A DNA stretch of 24,066 nucleotides from CALCKU01 sp964534845 (GTDB taxonomy: Bacteria; Pseudomonadota; Alphaproteobacteria; Caulobacterales; Maricaulaceae). The position numbers and the translations under genes were made by a program. The notes under the pieces are model-generated. The model made no database searches. It saw nothing but the letters and a program-made list of their open reading frames with translations, and was not told the DNA's origin. Of this stretch, positions 6,389 through 13,944 are shown in pieces. The stretch is taken from assembly GCA_964534845.1 (NCBI GenBank), contig CAZHPV010000038.1, positions 1 through 24,066 of the forward strand, given 5' to 3'. The first letter of the stretch is position 1; every line of letters starts with the position of its first letter.

Positions 6389-8004
6389 AAAAAAGCGGGC
6401 ATATTATCCCCAAAACCTTCAGATTGGTTTTCGGGTAAGTTGCGCGAATTGCGCGAGCCGCGTTCAGACTTTCGGGACTTTGAGGGCTTTTTCTTTTCGG
6501 CGACAGGCTGAGACCGTGATCTGTTTTTATCGTCTTCGCGCGGTTTTTTCTTTTTTTCTGTTGTTTTCTTGCGAGATGGTTTCGCTGCTTCTGTTTCGTC
6601 TATGTCTTTCTTGGGCCGGCTAGGGGCTTTGCGACGCGCCGTTGACTGACTGGGCTTTTCTGTTTTGTTCTTGTCCGAAAAATCATCCGGCTTTGATGTT
6701 TCCGGTGTTCGCGCTCTGTCTTTTCCTCTATTGCGGTCATGGCCTCGAGAGCCGCGTCTTTTTCGGCTATCATTACCTCTGCCTCTGCGCGGCTTATCCT
6801 TACTTGTCGGAAAGTCTTCAATGCCGGGAATGACTAATTCCTCAATGTCATCGACTTTAATCAGATCCAATATCTGATCATAATATTTACGGTCCAGTCG
6901 CGCGACAAACATTATGGCGTCGCCTTCGCGCCCGGCTCGGCCCGTGCGGCCTATTCTGTGGACATAATCCTCAGAATGTGTGGGCACGTCATAATTAAAC
7001 ACATGAGACACAGAGGGGACATCCAGTCCGCGCGCGGCAACATCACTCGCTACGAGTAATTTTATGTCCCCGTTTTTAAAGCCCTCAAGCGTTTTAGTGC
7101 GCTCTGATTGCGGTAGATCACCATGGATGGGCGCAGCGACATGTCCGTGGACTCTAAGGGACTTCGCGACAATATCCACATCGCGTTTGCGATTACAAAA
7201 CACGATGCCGTTTTGTACATCTTCATTATCGATCACCCAACGCAAAGCCGTTCGCTTTTGCTTGGCATCAGAACTGGGCAGACGCACAATGCGTTGTGTC
7301 ACCGTTTCCGCTGTCGTGGACTGGCGGGCGACTTGAATAGTGGCGGGTTGATGCAGGAACTGATCAACAAGGCGTTTTATTTCATCAGGCATAGTGGCTG
7401 AGAAAAACAAAACCTGTCTTGTAAAAGGTGTGAGTTTGAAAATACGCTCTATGTCGGGAATAAATCCCATATCCAACATGCGGTCAGCTTCGTCGACGAC
7501 AAGAGTTTGAACGCCTGTCATCAGAATTTTACCTCTCTCGAATTGGTCAAGCAAGCGACCCGGTGTCGCAATTAATATATCGACGCCTTTCATGAGCTTT
7601 TTGTCTTGATCTCCAAAAGACACCCCCCCGATGAGGAGCGCCATTTCCAGTTTGAGATATTTTCCGTAGAGCTCGACATTTTCTGCCACCTGTGCGGCAA
7701 GCTCGCGCGTAGGACATATAATCAGACACCGCGGCATGCGGGCTCTGGCACGTCCCTTGGTTAACTTATGCATTGTCGGCAATGTAAAAGCGCCCGTTTT
7801 GCCTGTGCCCGTTTGGGCTATACCTAAAACATCTTTTTGCTTTAGGGCATGAGGAATGGCTTGGGCTTGAATAGGCGTCGGCGTTTCATAGCCAAGATCG
7901 TCAAGGGCTTTTATAATTTTAGGATCGAGGCCTAATTCCGCGAAAGTCACATCAACCGAGGAATCAGCAGCAATTTCTTCAATAGGTGTTGAGGGCGTCG
8001 GCAT
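6370..8004 (-). CDS. rhlE: DEAD-box ATP-dependent RNA helicase, RhlE-type
   Basis: The 544-residue protein holds the full DEAD-box core: the upstream Phe and Q motif ('TFAEL...TPTPIQAQAI'), Walker A 'AQTGTGKT' (63-70), 'PTRELA' (99-103), 'ATPGR', 'DEADRMLDMGF' (171-181), 'SAT' (202-204) and the C-domain 'ARGLDVPSV' and 'HRIGRTGR'. 'DRMLDMGFIPD' is typical of RhlE relatives. Residues 400-544 are a low-complexity Lys/Arg/Ser/Glu-rich tail ending 'MPAFFKAQLK', likely an RNA-binding extension. Such helicases remodel structured RNA in ribosome assembly or decay. It is monocistronic, with its own predicted promoter at 8084-8111. The ribosome site before the ATG (GAAAGACC) is weak. Confidence 0.92.
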   Translation of the reverse strand: MPTPSTPIEEIAADSSVDVTFAELGLDPKIIKALDDLGYETPTPIQAQAIPHALKQKDVLGIAQTGTGKTGAFTLPTMHKLTKGRARARMPRCLIICPTRELAAQVAENVELYGKYLKLEMALLIGGVSFGDQDKKLMKGVDILIATPGRLLDQFERGKILMTGVQTLVVDEADRMLDMGFIPDIERIFKLTPFTRQVLFFSATMPDEIKRLVDQFLHQPATIQVARQSTTAETVTQRIVRLPSSDAKQKRTALRWVIDNEDVQNGIVFCNRKRDVDIVAKSLRVHGHVAAPIHGDLPQSERTKTLEGFKNGDIKLLVASDVAARGLDVPSVSHVFNYDVPTHSEDYVHRIGRTGRAGREGDAIMFVARLDRKYYDQILDLIKVDDIEELVIPGIEDFPTSKDKPRRGRGNDSRKRRGSRGHDRNRGKDRARTPETSKPDDFSDKNKTEKPSQSTARRKAPSRPKKDIDETEAAKPSRKKTTEKKKKPREDDKNRSRSQPVAEKKKPSKSRKSERGSRNSRNLPENQSEGFGDNMPAFFKAQLK

Positions 8005-8055
8005 GGTCTTTCGGACTAATGGGGCTTAAGTGCCAAATTGCGGCAGGGCCTGTTT

Positions 8056-8081
8056 GGCGCACACTTTGTGCACTATGCGCC
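8056..8081 (-). other. Hairpin in the helicase 5' leader
   Basis: GGCGCA (8056-8061) pairs with TGCGCC (8076-8081). A second, mutually exclusive hairpin, GCACA-CTT-TGTGC, lies at 8059-8071. Both sit just downstream of the predicted -10 box, at the 5' end of the helicase transcript. They may affect mRNA stability or be targets for feedback by the helicase; this is inference. Confidence 0.35.
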
Positions 8082-8083
8082 GA

Positions 8084-8111
8084 AACATACTGATAGGGTT
8101 TCAAAGGTCAA
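8084..8111 (-). promoter_or_regulatory. Predicted promoter of the RhlE-type helicase
   Basis: Reading leftward, TTGACC (8106-8111) is followed after 16 bases by TATGTT (8084-8089), matching the sigma-70-type consensus at 5 of 6 and 4 of 6 positions. It lies about 80 bases upstream of the helicase start and is the best match I could find in the 8005-8176 spacer. Confidence 0.45.
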
Positions 8112-8176
8112 GGACGGAAAACTATACATATTGCTGTTTAGAGGCCGTTTGACCTCTTTTTATGGCGATATGCCAC

Positions 8177-8213
8177 AAAAAAACCACGGTCCAAGCGAGG
8201 CGCCGTGGTTTTT
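8177..8213 (-). terminator. Rho-independent terminator after the beta-oxidation operon
   Basis: On the minus strand, an 11-bp stem (AAAAACCACGG pairing with CCGTGGTTTTT, arms 8203-8213 and 8179-8189) with a 13-base loop is followed by a run of seven T. It begins 20 bases beyond the stop of the fadJ-like gene. It would end the fadIJ transcript before the helicase promoter. The plus-strand reading also has T residues after the stem and could terminate rightward transcription. Confidence 0.85.
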
Positions 8214-8232
8214 ATTGTTTTTATAGATACAC

Positions 8233-10584
8233 TTAGGCGGCCGATTTTCCTGATTGCGCTTTCAAGATTTTATTGATTGTATCGGCTTTTAGGTCGTCAA
8301 CACTGGCTGAAATACCCATTCCATTGGCAATTTTAACGACGTCAACTTCCAGCATTTTCTGAAGCGCTGACTTGGAATAGGATTTACCGGAGGCCTTGCC
8401 GCCATATAACAGTTCGCCGGATTTTGCCATATCCCGGAACATTTGTGGCGGGGTAAATTGGGCTCCGTGACGTTGGGCGAGCATATCGGCCGTTGCCACA
8501 AAGGTATCGAGACCAATCGTGTCGATATAGGAAAGCGGTCCGCCTGTCCAAACCGGGAAGCCCCAGCCGAAGATTGCGCCCAGATCAGCAGATTGCGGAT
8601 CCGGGACAACACCGGCAGCATAACAATTTGCCGTTGGCACCAACTGCGCATACATCAGGCGTTGCTTGACGTTTTCGGCTGACGGTTGTTCGTCTGCCAA
8701 GGGGTAATGATCCGTCATACCTTTCCACAGCTCGAGACGTTTGCCGTCCTTGTTATAATTGTAAAGTCCCGCACCGAAGCGACGACCCCCGCGATTGAGT
8801 TTGGTAACCATAAGCTCATAAAATGGCTCAGTGCCATTGGGTACATATTTATCGCCAAGTTCTTCCTTGGTCGAATTCATAACGTCCAAACCCAGCTTTA
8901 AAGTCGTATCGTCTTGGACAGCGAGTGGGCCGATTGGCAAGCCTAAATTGAGCGCGCAATTTTCGATAAGAGGCATAGACACACCTTCCATAATCATGCG
9001 CACAGCCTCGCTAATATAAGGTGGGAATACCTGATTAGTGAAAAACCCGCGAACGTCTTTTACAACAATGGGTGTTTTGCGGATTTTCCTGTTATAATCG
9101 AAGGCGACGGCGAGCGCTAGATCACCTGTCGTTTCATGCGGTATGATTTCCAGAAGGGGCATGCGCTCAACCGGTGAGAAGAAATGCAGGCCGATAAATT
9201 GCTCCGGTCGTTTGGAGTTTTTGGCTAATCCGCCAATGGGCAGGGTAGATGTATTGGATCCAAAGACGACATTCTCCCCAATGACAGCCTCCGTTTTTTT
9301 GATAACATCGGCTTTGACATCAGGACGTTCAAACACGGCCTCAATGATGAGATCGACATCTTTGAGGTCGTCATAATTATCCGTGGGTTTGATACGGGCC
9401 AAAAAGGCGTCGGCCTTATCCTGTGTCATTTTTCCGCGTTTGACACGTTTGTCGAGTATCTTTTTCGTGTAGTCTATTGCTTTTTGAGCATCTTCCATTG
9501 ATCTGTCCAGCACGACAACATTCATGCCGCCCTTGGCCGTGACATGGGTAATGCCAGAGCCCATAAGCCCAGCACCCAGAACGCCTACGGTCTGGATATC
9601 AACCGTGTCGATATTTTTTGGGCGTCCTGCGCCCTTTTCGGCAGCTTGCTTATTGACAAATAAAGTGCGGATCATGGCTTGCGAGCGTGGGTCATTTTGC
9701 AAGCGAACGAAGTATTTTACCTCAATGGCCAAAGCCGTATCCATGGGCAACATCGTACCTTCATACAAGCATGAGAATATATATTGAACGGCCGGAAAAT
9801 TACCCTTTGTTGTTTGCAAGGCCATGGCATTACCCGCCATGAAAATTTGCAAGGCTTTAGGGTTAGTCGCTCCCGCACCGCCCGGTACTTTAAAGCCTTT
9901 CACGTCCCAAGGGGCTAGTGTTTTGGGATTTTCTTTCACCCAGGCCTTGGCAGCCTCAATTGTTTTTCCGGGTTCAACGATTTCGTGGATGAGGCCTTGG
10001 GCTTTCGCTGTTTTCGGATTAAGCGATTTGCCCTGAGCGCAGACAACGGCGGCGTTTTGTATACCGATTAGGCGCGGTGTACGTTGTGTCCCGCCGGCAC
10101 CTGGCAGAAGCCCGACAAGCACTTCAGGAAGGCCGAGCTGTATTTTAGGATTATCTGCGACAACACGGTAGTGGCAGGCTAGAGCCAACTCGAGTCCGCC
10201 GCCAAGGGCGAGGCCCTCTAATGCGGCAGCAACAGGTTTGGCTTTCTTACCTTCTTTTGCGATTTGCTTGGCTGTATGTCCGCCCGTTTCCATACGTCGT
10301 AAGGCGCGCGTAAGCACAGAGCCCATCTCGAAACCAGCTTTGTTAATACCGGGCTTGCGCTTATCCAACATACGCAAATCAGCACCCGCAAGAAAAGCGT
10401 TTTTCTTGCCCGAACAAATGACGAGACCTTTGTAATCATCATTTGAAATGAAGTCCTCTATGAATTTAGGAAACTCGCTTATAAGAACCTCATCCCACAC
10501 ATTCATTGTTTGATCGGGAACATCGATTGTCATCAGCGCAATGCCGTCTTTATCGACATCAATTGTAAAAGATTTATAGCTCAT
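8233..10584 (-). CDS. fadJ: Bifunctional enoyl-CoA hydratase / 3-hydroxyacyl-CoA dehydrogenase (FadJ/FadB-type alpha subunit)
   Basis: The 783-residue fusion carries out two steps of fatty acid beta-oxidation. The N-terminal crotonase domain (about 1-290) shows 'NAFLAGADLRML' for the CoA/oxyanion site, 'GGGLELALACHYRV' and 'PEVLVGLLPGAGGTQR' with the catalytic Glu. The dehydrogenase part begins with the NAD-binding 'GVLGAGLMGSGI' near residue 335, then 'SNTSTLPIGGLA' and the catalytic 'HFFSPVERMPLLEI', followed by duplicated C-terminal helical domains. The length and domain order are normal for the family. It follows the thiolase gene by 53 bases on the same strand, a standard two-gene operon, and is followed by a strong terminator. 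FadJ and FadB cannot be separated with certainty by eye. Confidence 0.93.
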   Translation of the reverse strand: MSYKSFTIDVDKDGIALMTIDVPDQTMNVWDEVLISEFPKFIEDFISNDDYKGLVICSGKKNAFLAGADLRMLDKRKPGINKAGFEMGSVLTRALRRMETGGHTAKQIAKEGKKAKPVAAALEGLALGGGLELALACHYRVVADNPKIQLGLPEVLVGLLPGAGGTQRTPRLIGIQNAAVVCAQGKSLNPKTAKAQGLIHEIVEPGKTIEAAKAWVKENPKTLAPWDVKGFKVPGGAGATNPKALQIFMAGNAMALQTTKGNFPAVQYIFSCLYEGTMLPMDTALAIEVKYFVRLQNDPRSQAMIRTLFVNKQAAEKGAGRPKNIDTVDIQTVGVLGAGLMGSGITHVTAKGGMNVVVLDRSMEDAQKAIDYTKKILDKRVKRGKMTQDKADAFLARIKPTDNYDDLKDVDLIIEAVFERPDVKADVIKKTEAVIGENVVFGSNTSTLPIGGLAKNSKRPEQFIGLHFFSPVERMPLLEIIPHETTGDLALAVAFDYNRKIRKTPIVVKDVRGFFTNQVFPPYISEAVRMIMEGVSMPLIENCALNLGLPIGPLAVQDDTTLKLGLDVMNSTKEELGDKYVPNGTEPFYELMVTKLNRGGRRFGAGLYNYNKDGKRLELWKGMTDHYPLADEQPSAENVKQRLMYAQLVPTANCYAAGVVPDPQSADLGAIFGWGFPVWTGGPLSYIDTIGLDTFVATADMLAQRHGAQFTPPQMFRDMAKSGELLYGGKASGKSYSKSALQKMLEVDVVKIANGMGISASVDDLKADTINKILKAQSGKSAA

Positions 10585-10637
10585 AATTCTATCCGTTTAA
10601 TTACTGTATCTTATGTGGTTTGGAGCGGTTACCAATA

Positions 10638-11846
10638 TTAGACGCGCTCAATGATGGTTGCGGTTCCCATACCGCCGCCAATACACAATGTGACCAGTGA
10701 GGTTTCTTTATTGCTGCGTTCCAGTTCGTCCACCATTGTGCCCAATATCATAGCACCTGTGGCACCTAAGGGATGGCCCATGGCGATGGCGCCGCCATTT
10801 ACATTGATTTCACTATGATCGATGTCCATGGCTTGCATAAACCGCAAGACGACAGAAGCAAAGGCTTCATTGAGTTCGAAAATATCAATATCGGATTTTG
10901 TCATGCCCGCACGTTTGAGGACTTTTCGCGCTGCAAATTCCGGACCCGTTAGCATGATTGTAGGTTCCGAGCCGATAGAGGCCATTGCGCGGATACGGGC
11001 GCGAGGCTTAAGACCCAGACGTTCGCCGACTTCCTTATTGCCAAAAAGGAGGGCCGATGAGCCGTCAACAATGCCCGACGAATTGCCGGCGTGATGGATG
11101 TGATTGATTTTTTCGACTTCAGGATAGCGTTGCTGCGCGACATTATCGAACCCGAAATTCTCGCCCATCATGGCAAAAGACGGGTTGAGGGACCCTAAGG
11201 TTTGCATATTTGTGTCCGGGCGTATGGTTTCGTCCTTATCAAGCAGGTTCACACCCATGACATCTTTGACGGGGATAATGGATTTCTTAAATCGGCCCTC
11301 ATCCCACGCTTTTGTCGCCCGTTTATGCGATTCGACTGCATAAGCGTCTGCGTCATCACGCGAGAAACCATATTTTGTCGCGATAAGGTCTGCTGAAACA
11401 CCTTGTGGTACGAAATAATGGTTGAAGGTTACAGCCGGGTCGGTCGCCACAGCGCCGCCGTCTGAACCCATTGGCACACGAGACATGCTTTCAACACCCC
11501 CACCAATGGCCATATCGCACTCGCCTGACATAATTTTGGCCGCTGCAATATTTGAGGCTTCCAGTCCAGATGCGCAAAAACGGTTAACCTGAATGCCAGA
11601 CGTTGTTTGCGGATAGCCTGCCTGTAAAATGGCGGTGCGGGTAATCACAGCGCCTTGTTCACCAACAGGTGAGACGCAACCAAAGGCAACATCTTCAACT
11701 TCTTCGCCCGACAGTCCATTGCGATCTCGCAAGGCTTCAAGGACTTGTGTGGCAAGTGCCGTTGGCGTGACTTCGTGCAAACTACCGTCTTTGCGGCCTT
11801 TGCCGCGCGGGGTTCTAACTGCATCGTAAATATATGCATCTGTCAT
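10638..11846 (-). CDS. fadI: Acetyl-CoA C-acyltransferase (thiolase)
   Basis: The 402-residue protein shows all thiolase signatures: the acyl-accepting Cys91 in 'VNRFCASGLEASN', 'NEAFA', the catalytic His in 'GGAIAMGHPLGATGA' and the second Cys in 'CIGGGMGTA'. It cleaves 3-ketoacyl-CoA to acetyl-CoA and a shortened acyl-CoA, completing the cycle with the enzyme encoded next. The start is well supported by AGGAGGAAC placed 7 bases before the ATG. A predicted promoter with an overlapping palindrome lies about 100 bases upstream, so the pair is probably controlled by a repressor that senses a fatty acyl compound (inference). The symbol is assigned by pairing with the fadJ-like gene; an acetyl-CoA acetyltransferase role is also possible. 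Confidence 0.92.
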   Translation of the reverse strand: MTDAYIYDAVRTPRGKGRKDGSLHEVTPTALATQVLEALRDRNGLSGEEVEDVAFGCVSPVGEQGAVITRTAILQAGYPQTTSGIQVNRFCASGLEASNIAAAKIMSGECDMAIGGGVESMSRVPMGSDGGAVATDPAVTFNHYFVPQGVSADLIATKYGFSRDDADAYAVESHKRATKAWDEGRFKKSIIPVKDVMGVNLLDKDETIRPDTNMQTLGSLNPSFAMMGENFGFDNVAQQRYPEVEKINHIHHAGNSSGIVDGSSALLFGNKEVGERLGLKPRARIRAMASIGSEPTIMLTGPEFAARKVLKRAGMTKSDIDIFELNEAFASVVLRFMQAMDIDHSEINVNGGAIAMGHPLGATGAMILGTMVDELERSNKETSLVTLCIGGGMGTATIIERV

Positions 11847-11868
11847 CTTTGTTCCTCCTATAGGGCCT

Positions 11869-11878
11869 GAAACGTTTC
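11869..11878. promoter_or_regulatory. Perfect 10-bp palindrome in the fadI leader
   Basis: GAAACGTTTC is a perfect palindrome flanked on both sides by GGCC. It lies 23-32 bases before the thiolase start codon, between the predicted promoter and the ribosome site. The half-site GAAAC resembles those bound by TetR-type fatty acid regulators such as PsrA, but the spacing differs, so the regulator is not assigned. Confidence 0.3.
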
Positions 11879-11931
11879 TGAGGCCTGTGGCACATTGTGT
11901 GGCGTCTAATATCGTCTTTAAAGCTAATATG

Positions 11932-11947
11932 GCCTAATGCACTAGGC
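11932..11947. promoter_or_regulatory. Likely operator over the fadIJ transcription start
   Basis: GCCTAATGCACTAGGC is a 16-base palindrome broken only by the A/C pair flanking the central TGCA. It lies immediately downstream of the predicted -10 box for the fadIJ promoter, covering the probable start of transcription, a classic repressor position. No other copy was seen in the window. Confidence 0.45.
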
Positions 11948-11951
11948 TTTA

Positions 11952-11979
11952 ATTTCACATTTCGGTGAACTCATGTCAA
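11952..11979 (-). promoter_or_regulatory. Predicted promoter of the fadI-fadJ operon
   Basis: On the minus strand, TTGACA (11974-11979, perfect -35) is followed after 16 bases by TGAAAT (11952-11957, 4 of 6). The resulting leader is about 100 bases. The 345-base gene-free region 11847-12191 holds this promoter, two palindromes and the divergent promoter of the Old Yellow Enzyme gene; I saw no small gene in it. Confidence 0.55.
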
Positions 11980-12072
11980 ATAGGCCCAAAGCGGCTTGTA
12001 TGTTATGGATAAAGAAGCAACCTATATCATGTTTAAATCTAATTTTGTTGCATATGCGCTTAATTGCATAAT

Positions 12073-12099
12073 TTGACAAGATGAAATCGCGTTTAAAAT
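12073..12099 (+). promoter_or_regulatory. Predicted promoter of the Old Yellow Enzyme-family gene
   Basis: TTGACA (12073-12078) and TAAAAT (12094-12099, 5 of 6) are separated by 15 bases, slightly short but otherwise a strong match. It faces away from the fadIJ promoter, with the two -35 boxes about 94 bases apart. A start near 12106 gives a leader of about 85 bases to the preferred ATG at 12192. Confidence 0.5.
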
Positions 12100-12191
12100 A
12101 AGAAAATGAAAAAAGAGGATTGCCGAAAAGTCAGATAAATCCGATATGAATGGATAGTCGGCTCAGGATTAAAACGGCGGGAAAAAAACCA

Positions 12192-13289
12192 ATGGATACA
12201 TCACCCTTATTCAAATCTTTTTCGGTTAAGAACCTTAACTTGCAAAACAGAATTGTTATGGCGCCTATGACGCGTTCCTTTTCACCCAATGGTGTGCCGG
12301 GAGAAGATGTCGCGGACTATTATGCCAGACGGGCAGGGGCGAATGTCGGCTTGATTTTAACGGAAGGGACAACGGTTGATCGGGGCGGTGCCTCAGATGA
12401 TGCCAATGTGCCGAATTTTCATGACGCTAAGGCTTTAAAAGGATGGGAGACCGTATGCCGCGGCGTGCATAAGGCGGGCGGAAAAATCGGACCGCAAATC
12501 TGGCATGTAGGTTTAGCACGCAGACCCGGAACAGGGCCGAACCCGGAGGCGGTCTCTGATAGTCCCTCGGGTATAACGGCAACAGGAAAGACAGTTTTGC
12601 CCGAACCCAGTGCCGAAGACGTTGCGGATATGGTTGCGGCTTTTGCCAAGGCGGCGAAAAGCGCAAAAGATATCGGCTTTGACATGATCGAACTTCACGG
12701 AGCGCATGGCTATTTGATTGACCAGTTTTTTTGGGATGTGATGAACCGGCGCGATGATCAATATGGTGGCGGATTGAAAGAGCGCACCCATTTTGCGACG
12801 GAAATTGTCAAAGCCTGCCGTAAAGCTATCGGCGAGGATATGCCGATTTGTTTGCGGTTTTCGCAATGGAAACAACAGGACTACAAAGCCCGTTTAGCCC
12901 CCACGCCCGCTGAACTTGAAACCTTTACCGGCCTGCTTGCGGATGCGGGTGTTGATATTTTCCATTGTTCGCAAAGACGTTTCTGGGAAGCGGAATTTGA
13001 AGGCTCGGAGCTTAATCTGGCAGGGTGGGTTAAGAAGCTTTCAGGCAAGGCGACTATTTCTGTTGGCTCTGTTGGTTTGAAAGGTGACTTTTTTGCGTCT
13101 TTGGCCGGACACGGAAGTGAAACGGCTTCACTTGATGGTTTGATCGAGCGTATGGCGCGCGATGAATTTGATCTGATCGCCGTGGGGCGGGTTCTATTGC
13201 AGGACCCGCTTTGGGCACAAAAGGTCAAACAAGGCCGTTTTGATGAATTGAAAGCCTATGAGGCCGAGGCCTTGAAAACCTTATATTAA
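12192..13289 (+). CDS. NADH:flavin oxidoreductase, Old Yellow Enzyme family
   Basis: The 365-residue protein is a FMN-binding TIM barrel. It opens 'LFKSFSVKNLNLQNRIVMAPMTR', the FMN-contacting start of OYE proteins. It carries 'GPQIWHVGL' and the substrate-anchoring 'ELHGAHGYLIDQFFWDVMN', then 'DLIAVGRVLLQDP' for phosphate binding. It is a single-domain reductase without the iron-sulfur/FAD part of 2,4-dienoyl-CoA reductase. Such enzymes reduce activated C=C bonds with NAD(P)H; the substrate is unknown. The frame extends to an ATG at 12150, but GGCGGGAAAA precedes the ATG at 12192 and homology begins there. Its divergence from fadIJ hints at shared control, which is inference. Confidence 0.9.
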   Translation: MDTSPLFKSFSVKNLNLQNRIVMAPMTRSFSPNGVPGEDVADYYARRAGANVGLILTEGTTVDRGGASDDANVPNFHDAKALKGWETVCRGVHKAGGKIGPQIWHVGLARRPGTGPNPEAVSDSPSGITATGKTVLPEPSAEDVADMVAAFAKAAKSAKDIGFDMIELHGAHGYLIDQFFWDVMNRRDDQYGGGLKERTHFATEIVKACRKAIGEDMPICLRFSQWKQQDYKARLAPTPAELETFTGLLADAGVDIFHCSQRRFWEAEFEGSELNLAGWVKKLSGKATISVGSVGLKGDFFASLAGHGSETASLDGLIERMARDEFDLIAVGRVLLQDPLWAQKVKQGRFDELKAYEAEALKTLY

Positions 13290-13392
13290 CCTTGATTTTC
13301 ACTATATTTAGTTATTCACAAACAGAAAGTCTCTATATCTTGTCAAATTAGGTTAGACTTATACTCTGGTTATAGAGAATCAGGGACGTGAA

Positions 13393-13926
13393 ATGAGCTT
13401 TGCAGATACAAGATGTATTCGACCTAATCCGAGCCTTGCGGGCATGTCCGGAATACGTCGAAATCCGCTTGATGTTTTCGAGCGTATATCGATAGCGGAG
13501 CATTATGATTTTGAACGTGTAAACCCGACGGAACTCCATATGTGTATACCGGGCGTCTGGTGTAATCATGATGTGTCTCTAACGTGGGATTTCTCAGCAG
13601 AAATCATACAGTTATTTTTGACCTTTGAAGGGCGTATTCCGGGCGGACGATCAGATGATATTTGTCGCCTGATGTCCCTGTTAAATGAGAGATTGTCCTC
13701 AGGTCATTTCGACTATTGGGATAAGAATGCAGCTCTTGTCTACAGAAACTCAATGTCGTTATGCGGCGGGGCTGACCTGAAAACGGAACAGGCTATGACA
13801 TTGCTTGCCCATGCAATTGATGGAGCAGAGCGCGGTTTTCCAGCCTGTCAATATGTCGTCTGGGCGGGGAAATCCCCGGAAGAAGCTTTAACAACGGCTC
13901 TTCTTGATTTGGCGGCGCAAAGTTGA
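13393..13926 (+). CDS. YbjN domain-containing protein
   Basis: This 177-residue protein resembles the YbjN family found directly upstream of proC in many alphaproteobacteria. The fold is like that of type III secretion chaperones. Visible features are an N-terminal 'RRNPLDVFERI' helix, strand-rich 'LHMCIPGVWCNHDVSLTW', 'EIIQLFLTFEGRIP' and a helix-rich C-terminal half ending 'EEALTTALLDL'. No catalytic motif is evident. Its biochemical role is not established; YbjN of E. coli has been tied to stress and motility phenotypes. GGGACG stands 5 bases before the ATG. It precedes proC by 18 bases on the same strand, so the two are probably co-transcribed. Confidence 0.8.
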   Translation: MSFADTRCIRPNPSLAGMSGIRRNPLDVFERISIAEHYDFERVNPTELHMCIPGVWCNHDVSLTWDFSAEIIQLFLTFEGRIPGGRSDDICRLMSLLNERLSSGHFDYWDKNAALVYRNSMSLCGGADLKTEQAMTLLAHAIDGAERGFPACQYVVWAGKSPEEALTTALLDLAAQS

Positions 13927-13944
13927 TTATGGCGTGGATCGCTT

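Noticed and set aside
12150..12191. Upstream ATG for the Old Yellow Enzyme gene
   Set aside because: The 14 extra residues do not match the family and no ribosome site precedes that ATG.
12513..12875. Leftward ORFs inside the Old Yellow Enzyme gene
   Set aside because: They are antisense shadows of a well-supported enzyme; several overlapping frames are open simply because of base composition.
13331..13377. CTCTATA/TATAGAG repeat and a TTGTCA...TATACT promoter before the YbjN gene
   Set aside because: The arms are 33 bases apart and the promoter spacer would be only 14 bases, so neither stands above chance.
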